A stretch of 64,000 nucleotides of DNA, from assembly GCF_003286085.1 (NCBI RefSeq), contig NW_020825329.1, forward strand, positions 62,001-126,000, in the 5' to 3' direction. The notes beneath the pieces are model-generated. The model had not been told where the DNA came from and did no database searches. It saw only the letters and a program-made list of their open reading frames with translations. Position numbers and translations under genes: made by a program. Positions 10,160-20,911 of the stretch are shown piece by piece. The stretch's first letter is position 1. Each line of letters starts with the position of its first letter. Source of the DNA: Drosophila persimilis. Taxonomy: Eukaryota > Arthropoda > Insecta > Diptera > Drosophilidae.

Positions 10160-10500
10160 AAAACACCTGAAGTCTCTTAAAATTATCGACGTGCAAGTCA
10201 AGGGGCTCATAGACACCGATGCAGATGTTTCCCTATTAAAGATGTCAGTGTTCTGCAAAATGAGTGGTATCCATCTGCAAGCCAGTTCGTCAACTTCGAG
10301 GGGACTTGGAAAGAACATCACACGCTCCGCTGGGCAGTTTACGGCAGAAGTGGAGATCGACGGAATGCGACTGGCACACAAATTCCTTGTGGTGGCCGAT
10401 CATGCCGTCGGATGCGAATTGTTGCTTGGACACGACTTTATATCCAAGTTCACAATGACATCAACGCCAGGAGGATATAAGTTTTCTCCCCTGCCGGAAA
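10160..10500 (+). pseudogene. Gypsy aspartic protease with altered active site
   Basis: Reads IIDVQVKGLIDTDADVSLL, which in the family is L-I-D-T-G-A-D. The catalytic DTG is DTD here. The flap and the C-terminal motif ELLLGHDF are present at about 10416-10440. The frame itself is open from 10191 to 10679 and runs into the RT remnant, so this is a point defect in an otherwise readable domain. Confidence 0.72.
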
Positions 10501-10559
10501 GTCGAGTGGCCATCAGCGAAGCCGACGTTGTCAAGCAGCAGATCGATGAATGGGCCAAC

Positions 10560-11308
10560 GTTCCTGTGGAAGAAAGCAGCAAAAAATATACGGCGTTCAT
10601 AACGAAGGAAGGCCTCTTTGAGTTCAACCGTGCGCCTTTCGGTTTTTGCAATTCGCCAGCAGCTTTCAAAACCTTATAAATGAAAACATTCTTGACCTGT
10701 ACATGGACGATATCGTTATACACGCTGAAACCGCCGACGAATGCCTGGGAAAGCTGAAGAAGGTTTTTGATGCTGCAGCTGAATACGGGCTGAAGATGAA
10801 GTGGAAGAAGTGCCGATTTCTGCAGTCGACCATTACATTTTTGGGTCATCAAGTTGGAGGAGGTGAAATCAAGCCTGGATTGGAGAAAACCAAAGCCGTC
10901 AGCAAGTTCCCGATGCCGAAAAACATAAAGGCTGTGCAGTCGTTTTTAGGATTAACTGCGTTTTTCCGTAAATTCATAAGAAACTATTCGCTAATCGCCA
11001 AACCACTGACCAATCTGCTGCGAAAAGATGTCCCATTTAAAATGAGTCTGGAGGAGCAGCAGGCGTTCGCTACATTAAAGGAAGCATTGGTGAAAGAGCC
11101 GGTCTTGAAACTTTATCGCAGGAATGCAAAAACCGAGATACACTCTGATGCGTCAAAGGACGGGTTTGCAGCGCCGTTGTTACAATGGCACGAAGGACAA
11201 TTGCATCCGATCTTATTCTGGAGTAAGAAAACCTCGGAGTCTGAAGCACGACAGCATAGCTATATACAGGAAGCCAAAGCAATTTTCCTAGCGTGGAACC
11301 AACTTTAA
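10560..11308 (+). pseudogene. Gypsy reverse transcriptase / RNase H with N-terminal deletion
   Basis: After the protease the sequence jumps to the middle of RT (AFITKEGLFEFNRAPFGFCN, 10590-10655), so fingers and first catalytic aspartate are missing. A stop at 10677 is followed by a second open segment with the catalytic YMDD (about 10700), FLGHQVGG, the connection segment FLGLTAFFRKFIRNYS and the RNase H start TEIHSDASKDGF (about 11130). RNase H is cut at about 11310, and a shifted continuation (DFEVEHKPGE) is visible at 11400-11430. Confidence 0.75.
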
Positions 11309-11598
11309 GCTCATAACGGATTGCGCTGCTTTCAAGCAAACGTTAAGCAAGAAGGACGTTCCGCGGGAGGTAGCCCAATGGGTCCTTTATGCAGGACTAC
11401 GACTTTGAAGTGGAACACAAACCAGGAGAACGGCTGAAGCATGTGGATTGCCTGAGTAGGTACCCAATTGATGTCATGATGGTATCTTCGGAAGTCACAG
11501 CAAGAATTAAGAAAGCCCAGCAGGAGGATACGATGATCAAAGCAGTTTCCGAAATTTAGAAAAGTAAACCATATGACAAAGCTGGTCTCGTATACAAA

Positions 11599-12634
11599 GT
11601 GGTGCAAGGCACGGACTTGCTGGCAATACCGAAGTCATTAGAAAAAGAAATAATAACCGACGCACACAACGCAGGACACTTTGCCGCTCAAAAAACAATG
11701 CATACCGTACAGCAGAGCTATTGGATTCCACATCTGGAAGGAAAAGTAATGCAGATCATAGGAAACTGTATGAAATGTATAATCTACAACAAAAAGCTTG
11801 GCAAAAAAGAGGGGTTTCTGCATCAAATCGACAAAGGACCACAGCCGCTGTATACTATACACGTGGATCACCTTGGGCCTATGGATGCTACTTCAAAGCA
11901 GTACAAGTACATCTTCGCAGTGGTTGATAGCTTCAGTAAGTTCGTATGGATGTATCCCACAGAGACAACAGGAGCAGACGAAGTTCTCAAGAAGTTAAGG
12001 GAGTGGTCTGATGTATTTGGTAATCCGGCACGCATAGTAAGCGATCGTGGAGCAGCATTTACATCTTCAAGCTTTGAGGAGTTTGTCAAGGAAAAGAGCA
12101 TCGAACACATATGGAGCACCACAGGGGTACCAAGAGGAAACGGACAAATTGAACGCGTAAACCGATCTATTCTGAGCATCATTTCCAAATTGTCGTCGGA
12201 GGAACCTGGAAGATGGTATAAGTTCGTACCGCGAGTTCAGAGGGCTATTAACAGCGTTGAAAATAGAAAAAGAGATGGTTGATAATTTTGAAGACGAGAG
12301 GCAAAAGATGCGACAAGAGGCAAAAGAAAATATTCAGCAGGCCCAGGACAGATACAAGGAACAATTCGATAACAAGCGGAAATGCGAATACGGATACAAC
12401 GTCGGAGATCTCGTAGCCATACGTAGAACACAATTTGTAACCGGAAGAAAGATGGCCAGCGAATCCTTAGGGCCATACGAAATAACCAACGTGAAACGAG
12501 GCGGACGCTATAATGTTCGGAAGACAGCAGACGTCGAAGGACCAAGCAATACGACCACAAGCAATGATAACATGAAACTATGGAGCTTTTCTGTAGAAAA
12601 CGAGGACGCATGGTCATCACGGACCGATGACTAA
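11599..12634 (+). pseudogene. Gypsy integrase, catalytic triad present
   Basis: The open frame 11599-12282 contains an HHCC zinc finger (DAHNAGHF then CMKCIIY) and a complete D,D-35-E core: HVDHLGP (D), VSDRGAAF (D) and RGNGQIERVNR (E). A frame break near 12270 separates it from the C-terminal segment 12257-12634, which carries the DLVAIRRTQF and LGPYEITNV motifs of the gypsy integrase tail. The 3' LTR starts 15 bp after the stop. Integrase inserts the cDNA; this one is the best-preserved part of the element. Confidence 0.78.
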
Positions 12635-12648
12635 TCAGGTTGACCGAG

Positions 12649-12959
12649 TGTAAGAAGGAGTGGACCAGCTGGCCTATTGAGTGGGCAGCGGTGATAAGCA
12701 ACAGCAGTAATAACAGCAGCAGAGGAACAGCTGATGAGCAGCAACAGCAGTAGTAACAGCAGCAGATCAACAGCGGACAGAGAAGAAGAGGAACTGAGCG
12801 AAGCAGTGAAAAGGAGAGAACAGCAGCATACGGACGTGACTCAAGCAGCAGCAGAAAATCAGCAGAAATAAGCCGTAACATTAAGGACTTTTGTAAGCAC
12901 ACATACCAGGCCACCGCGATAATAATACGAATAAACAATACTCTAAATAATATCTTACA
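12649..12959 (+). repeat. 3' LTR of gypsy element
   Basis: 311 bp, TGTAAG...CTTACA, same as the 5' LTR with a few substitutions plus an extra CAG-rich block at about 12720-12765. Followed by TATA. Confidence 0.85.
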
Positions 12960-13001
12960 TATATGTATATACCCCTATATTCATTTTGATTATCGGGTAT
13001 A
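12960..13001 (-). repeat. DINE-1-like repeat, reverse, right end
   Basis: The terminal block of the repeat broken by the gypsy insertion: TATACCCC followed by GATTATCGGGTATAA, the outer inverted repeat of the family. Confidence 0.65.
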
Positions 13002-13236
13002 ATTAAATGATATGATATCATTAACAACACCCTAAGGTCATTCTACATTCTAAGGTCAATGAATTATATTTATAGGTAACAAAAGGTTTAAAAACTGCTG
13101 AGTCTATAGAAGCCTTCGTTATGTGTTCGGTGAAATGGGTGCCATTTATCAGTTCGATAACAGTGGCATGTTCATTTCGTAATATTACCTATGCATAATT
13201 CTGCAACAGAACCAGTTTAAGATTAATTTGACTTAC
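13002..13236. other. Intron start of the dynein gene, unassigned
   Basis: On the minus strand the dynein exon ends with a GTAAGT donor at 13236-13231, and this is the beginning of the next intron. A stretch of about 55 open codons (minus, about 13020-13190) contains HATVIELINGTHF but matches no dynein segment. I do not recognise it. The next exon of the gene is not found to the left within the window. Confidence 0.5.
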
Positions 13237-13415
13237 GCGTTGCATTCTGTCGATTTCCTGGCGAAGGAATATGTTCATCGAACTGGTCGCTCCCATAGCA
13301 AGAAGATGGTGCCTTACGTCGAACATATCAAAAGCTAAAGGTGTTTTGACTAACATCTCCTTTACTTGACGAGCTACACGATCTTCTCTTGTTTCTCCAG
13401 TGCCCGATGAAGACT
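13237..13415 (-). CDS. kl-3: Gamma-type axonemal dynein heavy chain, exon at the start of the C-terminal domain
   Basis: A 179-nt exon with a TTTTACACAG acceptor (AG at 13417-13416) and a GTAAGT donor (13236-13231). Joined to the exon ending at 57605, the split codon becomes Glu and the protein reads through IQPKESSSGTGETRE. It continues with VKEMLVKTPLAFDMFDV and SSMNIFLRQEIDRMQR, the conserved segment following AAA6 in DNAH5/DNAH8-type outer-arm dyneins. 179 nt plus the one carried base gives exactly 60 codons, ending in phase 0. No stop or frameshift. The exon sits between a gypsy element and a 412-like LTR, about 44 kb downstream of its neighbour. Confidence 0.9.
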
Positions 13416-13568
13416 CTGTGTAAAATTCGCAGAATTATTTATCGAATTTTTAACTTAATATAAAATAGCTAAGAAAAATACAGTACAGCCCTATTGAATT
13501 TTATTGTGAATTCTAATAGTGTACACATCAAAATTAAGTGTATCTGTTAATGTACACGAAAAGGACCT

Positions 13569-14028
13569 TGTAGAATGAGAATTGAAATATAATTTAAAAA
13601 GAGAAAACACTTCTGTTCAGCCTTTTGGTTTTGTTCGGAATGAATCCAATTTATTCTTCATAAACTTCTTTAGCCTAAGGTTCATAATATTCTTGGTTGA
13701 GATCTGTCGCTAAGAGCAGCGGCAGAACGGGATTATATAGCATGCCATATGTATGTGTATATTTATGTTTGTAAGAATGGAATGCTCATTTGGCAACTTG
13801 GAATATATTGCCGACACTGCAGTTCTCACGATGCAGGCCAGTCCACATATAAGGGACTGATCGTATTACAGCTCTTGAGTGCGGTTGTGTTACGTAAACA
13901 TTGCGACAAAGTGTCTTTATGTTTATGAGCGTGATACTCTACATTAACTTTGACCACTTGACATATTGTATACACTATAATACTGTGGGCATATGTATGC
14001 TTATTTGGCATACAACACCAATACTACA
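13569..14028 (-). repeat. 3' LTR of the 412-like element
   Basis: 460 bp; on the minus strand it begins TGTAGTATTGG and ends CATTCTACA, and is preceded by the polypurine tract AAAAAGGGAGG (14029-14039). It is very similar to the LTR at 44969-45387, including the block with CGCTAAGAGCAGCGGCAGAA. Confidence 0.82.
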
Positions 14029-14118
14029 CCTCCCTTTTTAGAGAAATAACGTAATATAATTATGTAGTTTTTTAAAAAATAATTTTTTTTTTATATCTTG
14101 TATGTTATCTCATTTTTT

Positions 14119-15215
14119 TATACCCGATACTCAAAATGAGTATTGGGGTATATTAGATTTGTGGTAAAAGTGGATGTGTGTAATGTCCAGAAGGAATCGT
14201 TTCCGACCCCATAGAGTATATATATTCTTAATCAGCATCAATAGCCGAGTCGATTGAGCCATGTCTGTCTGTCCGTCTGTCCGTCCGTCTGTCCGTCTGT
14301 CCGTCCGTCTGTCCGTCCGTCTGTCCGTCCCCTTCAGCGCCTAATGCTCAAAGACTATAAGAGCTAGAGCAACGATTTTTTGGATCCAGACTTCTGCCCC
14401 GCCCACTTCCGCCCCCACAAAGGGCGAAAATCTGTGGCATCCACAATTTCGACGATACGAGAAAACTAAAAACGCAGAATCGTAGAAGATGACTATATCT
14501 TCTAGAGTGCAAAATCTGAACCAGATCGTATAATTATTACAGCCAGAATCACGAAAACAATTTCACTCTTTCTCGCTCTGTCTCACTCTAACACACAGGT
14601 TTCATGGTCGGTTTTGCCAATTGCAAAATATGAGTTCAAGGATCTCAGAACCTATAAAAGCCAGAGCAACCAAATTTGGTATCCGCACTCCTGTGATATC
14701 GGACCTTGACCGTTTCCTGTCCAAATTTCGCCACACCCCCTTCCGCCCCCGCAAAGGACGAAAATCTGAGGCAACCACAAATCTCAGAGACTATTAAGGC
14801 TAGAGTAACCAAATTTGGTGCACACACTCCTTTAAGATGTCACTATAAAACGTAGATCTCAGAATTTCGCCCCACCCCCATCCGCCCCCACAAAAGACGA
14901 AAATCTGTTGCATCCACAATATTGCAGATTTGAGAAAACTAAAAACGCAGAATCATAGATAATGACCATATCTATTAGATTGCTGAATCTGGATCAGATC
15001 AGATCATTTTTATAGCCAAAAGGAACAAATCAATTAGCAGTGGCTACGCAGCGCCCGACGTCACGCTCAGACTGATTTTCTGTCTCTCTCGCACGCACTC
15101 TTTGTCGTGTCGTTTAATATTAGCGGCGTCTGCCGGAGGAGAGCCATACTGACTTAGTATCGGGTATAACCGTAGAGTTGCGGTGTCCGCAGCAACTCAC
15201 AACGTTCCCCCTCGT
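14119..15215 (+). repeat. DINE-1-like repeat, near full length
   Basis: About 1.1 kb with TATACCCGATACTCAAAATG at the left, a long GTCTGTCCGTCC microsatellite (14263-14330), and at the right the inverted AGTATCGGGTATAA followed by a hairpin (GAGTTGC ... GCAACTC) and the terminal CCCCCTCGT. No coding capacity. The subterminal inverted repeats, microsatellite and terminal hairpin match the plan of DINE-1/INE-1, non-autonomous Helentron-type elements. It has entered the 3' part of the 412-like element. Confidence 0.75.
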
Positions 15216-16320
15216 TTTTTTATTGGTATTATTTTTATTTTTATATCTTTATATACTATGTTGTATTTAAAATTTTTTGGTATTTTGAAATATATATATA
15301 CATACATTCGGTTTGTTTTTTTTTTATTTATTAATCTTTTTAGCCTACCCTTATGAACTTGTTTTTCCTTATCTTTCTTATTCTTCATAATTATATTATT
15401 ATTGTTTTCTATACCAACGACCTCAAAAGGTCCTATATAAGAGGGTTTTAATTTATGACCTGTTTCATTTTTTAAGTAAACTTGGTCTCCTATTTCTTTT
15501 TAAAATCTGATACTTTCTTATTATTTATTTCTTTTTGATTGATTTTATGTTTTTCTAAAAGTATTCGCGCTCTTTTATACGCGTTTTCTAGTCTAAACTT
15601 AACTTCTTTAGAATAATCTTCTATATTATATATAGGCTCTATGATATCTACGCTGTTAAATTGTATTGGTAAGTTATTTTGGCTTCCAAATACTAGTTCA
15701 TATGGACAATAATTATGACTTACTGATGGTGTTGTGTTAAAACAATACACGAAATATTGTAACCATAAGTCCCAGTCAGTTTTATCTACTGATATATATG
15801 AACGAATGTACTCATTGAATGTCGTTTGACTTCTTTCAACGGTACCTAATGTCTGGTGGTGGTGTGCTGTAGGCGTTATGTTTTCTATTTTTAAATATTT
15901 TCACAAGTCAGTTATAATGGAACTTTTGTATTCTGTTCCCATGTGCGTAACGAACGTCTTCATTGGACCGTACTTCAAAATAAAAGATTCGAATATGGCT
16001 TTTGCGACAGTTGTTGCACTTTTGTTTGCAACTGGAATTGCTACTAAATACTTTGTCCAATCACATATTATCCAATCATTTCCATTTTCTGAACGTGGTA
16101 GTGGACCAATTGTGTCTACTATCACTCTGTTAAAAGCATATTCTGGTGTTTCGGCTAGTATCATAGGTGATCTGGTGTGTTTCGTCGTTTTCGACGTCAG
16201 GCATGTACTCTTTTACATGTTTAGTCATGTTTTTCCAATAATATTGTCTCTTTATTTTTGCTAGCGTTGTATGACCTCATTGAATTGGATCGTCATGGAA
16301 TGTAGACAATATTGCTTCTT
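15216..16320 (-). pseudogene. 412-like integrase (broken)
   Basis: Integrase of the 412-like element in pieces. The core at 15901-16164 reads VIVDTIGPLPRSENGNDW and TKYLVAIPVANKSATTVAKA, then KYGPMKTFVTHMGTEYKSS, where the family has D at TDMGTE; here it is His, so the second catalytic Asp is lost. A C-terminal piece at 15490-15750 (YCPYELVFGSQNNLPIQF) follows. The zinc-finger region near 16200-16260 no longer shows its cysteines. AT-rich codon use contrasts sharply with the GC-rich Osvaldo-like elements inside the same stack. Confidence 0.75.
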
Positions 16321-16509
16321 TTTCTTTTTCATTATTTGTTTGGTTCACCGGCTTGAGTAGCGCTACTCTTAATGATTTTAAATTTTCTTTGCCCAATTGT
16401 TTGAAAGTATCTATTGAAATTGATTCAAAGATCTTTTCGCTCGGTGCCACTTTTAGTTGGCTGATTTTAGATACACCGGCTTGCCATTCAAGCCTTTGGA
16501 AAAACTGAC

Positions 16510-17447
16510 CTAACTCAAGAATTCCATTGTAGTATAAATTAGTATATTAATTCTTGCTACAACTGTTTTTCCATGTTTCAATAAACACGTGGATTCTGTT
16601 ATTCGCAAAGTCACTACTTTTCTTACCTCGTCATTTGTGATGACTTCGTATACGTTGGGCTTAGAAGCTTTTTCAAGACTTTCTTGTTTATTTCCTCCGC
16701 AGGAATTGTTTTGTCTACTTTGTTGCCTGGTAGTGATCTTCAGGACTTTTCCATTCATGTCAATTAGGTCGGATATTGTTATCCTTGACAAGGCATCTGT
16801 CACAAAATTGTCTTTTCCTCTCAAATACTCTACTGTAAAATCATATTCTTCTAACTCGAGTTGCCTGCGTGTTAATTTTTAACTTGGGTTTACCACAGAA
16901 AATAAATATGTTAAAGGTCTGTGATCTGTTTTAACTGTAAAATGTTTGCCATATATGGTCGAAAATGTGTTATTGCCCCCAATGTATTGCTGCTAGTTCT
17001 TGTTCTGTAGCTTCTCTTATTGCTTTCACCTTAAGTGAATGTTCTTGATGCACATGCAACTGAGAGTTGGAGTCCATTATAGTTTTGAGTTAAAACTGCT
17101 CCACATGCTTGCTTGCTTGCATCTGTGATTATGCAAAATTCTTTGCTAAAATCTGGGTACTGTAATACATTTGGCTGAACAAGTTTATTTTTTAGGTACT
17201 GGAATGATTTTTCACACTCTGTTGTCCATTCAAATGGGACATTCTTTTTACATAATCTTGTTATGTGCCGTGAATATTCGGCGAAGTTTTTTATAAAACG
17301 TCTATAATAATTGCAAAATGCAAGGAATCTTCTAGCGCTGTCAGCGTCCGTAGGGACAGGATAATTATTGATGACGTCAAATTTTTTGTCATCTGGTAAG
17401 ATTCCTTTATCTGTGCATCTGTGACCTAAAAACGTCACCTCGTGCAT
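16510..17447 (-). pseudogene. 412-like RT C-terminus and RNase H (broken)
   Basis: The segment 17031-17447 reads FLGHRCTDKGILPDDKKFDV, FCNYYRRFIKNFAEYSRHI and the RNase H start DASKQACGAVLTQN. A break follows, and 16510-16824 begins with the C-terminal RGKDNFVTDALSRI motif. Together this is the connection/RNase H part of the 412 group. Stops at 17030 and around 16860-17000 destroy the frame. Confidence 0.78.
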
Positions 17448-17459
17448 AACAAATTAACA

Positions 17460-18200
17460 TTTTTCTGGGTGTAATTTCAGATTGTGTTTTCTACAAAGAT
17501 GAAAACATCTGTTAAATTTTTAATTATATGTTGCTCAGAACAAGGAAAACTTGTGTAGGCTCAAGGCCTGAGAAAGCAATTGTCATCATTCTCTGAAATG
17601 AATTAGGCGCTATTTTTAAACCAAATGGTAATCGCGTGAAGCGATATGAACCATTGCTTGTTGAAAAAGACGTTATAATTCTTGAGTTTTCCTCAAGTTC
17701 GATTTGGTGGAAGCTTGACATTAGATCAAGGCATGAAAAATATTTAGCTCGACCCAATTGATCAAGAATATCGTCAATTCTTGGGAGTGGAAATTTATCG
17801 GACAGCAACTTTTTATTTATTTGCCGATAGTCAATTACTAATCGCCATTTTTTCTCTGTAGAACCCGGAAGGGCTTTCTTTGGGGCTAATAAAAGTGGGC
17901 TATTATAGGGTGAAACAGACGGTTCAACAATATTTTGTTCGATCAACTTTCCAACTTGATGCTGGATTTCTTCTATTTGGCTTTGTGGACATCGATAATT
18001 TTTTACTGGTTATATTGGTTCATCATCCTCAGTTTTTGCTTATAGAAATTGTTCGTAGTTATTGGTTCGCTTTCAAGTCCGAACACATCGCTATACTGGG
18101 TGCATATTTCTTCAAGTTGTTTCTTAAATAAAGTTGGAAAATTTTTCTTTAATGTATTAATTACAGACTCTTTTCTATTGTCTTTGAGATTTTGAACTAA
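17460..18200 (-). pseudogene. 412-like reverse transcriptase without YxDD motif
   Basis: From right to left: SDVFGLESEPITTNNFYKQK (about 18040-18100), then NIVEPSVSPYNSPLLLAPKK, WRLVIDYRQINKKLLSDKF, CLDLMSSFHQIELEENSR and RLPFGLKIAPNSFQRMM. After EPTQVFL, where the family has the YMDD active site, the sequence runs into LVLSNI and a stop, so a deletion removed the catalytic aspartates. The right end, at about 18200, is where the micropia-like element inserted. The expected upstream protease appears only at 40.2 kb. Confidence 0.8.
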
Positions 18201-18437
18201 CTTGGTAGGATAACCCCTATCACTCAGTACGGCAGCCCCATTACAACCTATACCAGCCAATACGGCATCCATAGCTTACATTAAGAATCCGTAAATGTAC
18301 GGCCACTCCAGGAAAATACCGAAGAGACGGCCAAATGAAAAGTATGGAGATGGACGCTCAATCATTCTAAATGGCGGATGAGTTGAATAAAGACGTGCTC
18401 GGAAAAATAAACCATCTAAATCTATTTCACTCTCACA
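18201..18437 (+). repeat. 5' LTR of the micropia-like element
   Basis: Matches 39448-39681 over its length (CCTATCACTCAGTACGG ... GGCCAAATGAAAAG ... CACTCTCACA). The first bases differ from the other copy, so its exact start (18201-18206) is uncertain. It is followed at 18439 by TCTCAGAAGTGGG, similar to the tRNA-Leu primer sites used by micropia/mdg3-type elements (family knowledge). Confidence 0.72.
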
Positions 18438-18539
18438 ATCTCAGAAGTGGGCCCTACTCACAATGTGAGACATCTAATTAAACCAATTCTCGGTAGTGCA
18501 ACTAAAGAGGTGGATTTCTGGACTCGGGCTATCAACCCA

Positions 18540-19689
18540 AGGCTCGAAAGCCGAACTAATCGCACGTGTTAGCGCACGCGGCGACCCACCGAAGGTTCGA
18601 TCGGCCAAACGGCCGCAACTGCAGCAGCAGTTGGCAGGTTAAGCACCAACTTTGGCGCCACCAGTCGTAGAAGAGGCAGCACCATCGATTCAAGACATGC
18701 AGGAGGAATTCCTAATCTGCACGGAACAGCCAAGCGCAGTAGAAGCCGAGAACGACGCCCTGATGAAATTACACGCGGAGATAGATGCAGGCAGAGTCTT
18801 GCTAAAAAAATTCATGACGAAATAAATAATATCGTGCATGTCGGCCAAGCCAATGACGTCATCAACGAGGGCAACGAAGCCACCAATATCGATAACAGTG
18901 GCAGCGCTAACAGCACCACAGTTAACAGTGGCTGCGCTAACAGCACCTATGTTAAAAGCACCATCGACTACAGTGATGAAAAAGACTACGATTCAGACAG
19001 TGTTACAAAACGTCAGGACACAAATGTAAACAACATATGGGGATCTTCGGCAACATCGCTCACATTGGCAAAGGAAGTGACTATGGAATTCGACGGGACA
19101 CAGTGCGCCAAAAACTGGAGAATATTGCCGAAATCTATAAGCTGGACAAAATCACTAAACTAATGCTCCTGATTGCTAAGCTCAAAGGAAACGCTCAGAG
19201 TTGGCTCCATGCAGATCCCGCACGTATATTGGAATCAGCTCATTACTTGTGCGAGCAATTGATCGTGGCATTTGGGGCAACCTTGTCTAAAGGAGATCAA
19301 AGAGACAGATTCCAAAATCGTCAATGGCGTTCAGAAGAAAATTTTGCCAGGTATTTTGAAGAAAAAATGATGCTGGCCAGAAACATCAACATAGACACAG
19401 AGGAGTTGAAGGAAAAGATAATCGATGGAATCCCGGCTTCGGGCTTCCGAGATCAGGCTCGCATTCAGTGCTTCTCGGATCCGAAGCAAATTCTACGTGC
19501 ATTCTCGGAAATCCGCCTTCCGCAGCAGAAGCTGCAGCTAACAAGGGTTTAAGCTGCGCCAACTTCAATTCATGTGGTCATTTCGCCAAGGACTGCTTCA
19601 AGTCAAAAAGGGAGCCTGGATCATGCTACGCATGTGGGGCATTTGGCCACCTAGTCGGACAATGCCCGAAGATTAAAAGCCAAAGTTGA
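18540..19689 (+). pseudogene. micropia-like Gag (broken)
   Basis: Gag in three pieces. The N-terminus contains KADLIARVSARGDPPKVRSA (18555-18615), a SAP-like helical start. The capsid segment 19037-19552 reads KLDKITKLMLLIAKLKGNAQ and FARYFEEKMMLARNINIDTE. A shifted nucleocapsid at 19555-19689 has two zinc knuckles, C-N-F-N-S-C-G-H-F-A-K-D-C (first Cys spacing altered) and CYACGAFGHLVGQC. Further downstream (19755-20010) an acidic stretch with EIVSEAVSKDIEVVTEVVSE leads towards the missing protease. Confidence 0.72.
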
Positions 19690-20082
19690 TCAAATTGTTA
19701 GTGATACCGTTAGTAAAGAGTTGATGAAATTGTTAGTTATACCGTTAGTAACGATGATAATGAAATTGTTAGTGAAGCTGTTAGCAAGGATATTGAAGTT
19801 GTTACGGAAGTAGTCAGTGAAGCAGTTACTGAAAATTTAACCGATCATACCATACCAATAAGTTATATGAGTGAAACAGATACTTCGATAAATGACGAAG
19901 CGGTGGTTACTGATGAAATCGTTGCTCAAGACATTTTTAATATCAATTATTTGGATGATGAGAGGAGAAAATGTAAGTCATATGCTGAAATGTCAACTAA
20001 GGCAAACAATCGAAGGTAATGTCGGTAAGGCGGTAAGGCCAATGGAACCCTTAGTCAAAAGCGAGATAAAACTTAATTTAGA

Positions 20083-20805
20083 ACGAGGGGGAACGTTGTG
20101 AGTTGCTGCGGACACCGCAACTCTACAGTTATACCCGATACTTAGTCATTATGGCTCTCCTCCGGCAGACGCCGCTAATATTAAACGACACGACAAAGAG
20201 TGCGTGCGAGAGAGACAGAAAATCAGTCTGAGCGTGACGTCGGGCGCTGCGTAGCCACTGCAAATTGATTTGTTCTATTTGGCTATAAAAATGATCTGAT
20301 CTGACCAGATTCAGCAATCTGATAGACATGGTCATTATCTATGATTCTGCGTTTTTAGTTTTCTCAAATCTGCAATATTGTGGATGCAACAGATTTTCGT
20401 CCTTTGTGGGGGCGGAAGGGGGTGGAGCGAAATTTTGAGATATACGTTTTATATTGAGATCTAACAGGAGTTAGAGTTAGGATACTAAATTTGGTTACTC
20501 TAGCTTTAATAGTCTCTGAGATTTGTGAATATCCCCAGATTTGCATCCTTTGCGGGGGCGGAAGGGGGTGTGGCGAAATTTTGAAACAAACTCGTCTCGG
20601 TCCGATATATTAGGAGTGTGGATACCAAATTTGGTTGCACTAGCTTTTATAGTCTCTGAGATCTAGGCGCTAATGTTTTACTCTAAGCAAAGACAGGGCG
20701 TGAAAAAATGAAATTTTTTTCTTGATGCTGGCTATAATATTAATACGATCAGATGTTGCACTCTAGAAGATATAGTCATCTTCTACGATTCTGCGTTTTT
20801 GGTTT
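20083..20805 (-). repeat. DINE-1-like repeat, reverse, 3' part
   Basis: Begins at the plus-strand left with ACGAGGGGGAACG, the hairpin block (GAGTTGC ... GCAACTC) and TTATACCCGATACTTAG, so it lies in reverse orientation. It lacks the microsatellite end, stopping at about 20805 where integrase sequence of the micropia-like element begins. Confidence 0.72.
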
Positions 20806-20911
20806 CCAAACGTTAAAGAAAAATGTTCCGGTCATTGAAAATTGTTTGAAGTGCGTTGCGTTTTCGCCTAAATCAGGAAAAGAAGGATATTTACACTCCA
20901 TTCCAAAAGGA
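20806..20911 (+). pseudogene. micropia-like integrase, part 1
   Basis: Reads NCLKCVAFSPKSGKEGYLH and SIPKG, the end of the HHCC finger of a gypsy integrase. It is cut within the codons for Lys-Gly-Asn by the Osvaldo-like element. The sequence continues without loss at 25861 after the 4-bp AGGA duplication is accounted for. Confidence 0.75.

Larger units (their letters stand above)
8733..12959 (+). mobile_element. Ty3/gypsy LTR retrotransposon with both LTRs and TATA target duplication
   Basis: Direct repeats at 8733-8996 and 12649-12959 both begin TGTAAG and end CTTACA. They are flanked by TATA (8729-8732 and 12960-12963), the 4-bp duplication usual for gypsy elements. After the first LTR, at about 8998, a TTGGGGGCTCAACCGG block resembles a primer-binding site for tRNA-Pro. 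Gag, protease, RT, RNase H and integrase follow in gypsy order. RT has lost its N-terminal half, protease has a mutated active site, and several stops are present. The integrase resembles the mdg3 type by eye. Confidence 0.85.

Noticed and set aside
14263..14330. GTCTGTCCGTCC repeat as a possible CRISPR or regulatory array
   Set aside because: A simple microsatellite at a fixed place in every DINE-like copy; no spacers.
14119..15215. Reading the TATACCC repeat as an LTR of the neighbouring pol
   Set aside because: The same block is found in unrelated hosts, and one empty site shows it as an independent insertion.
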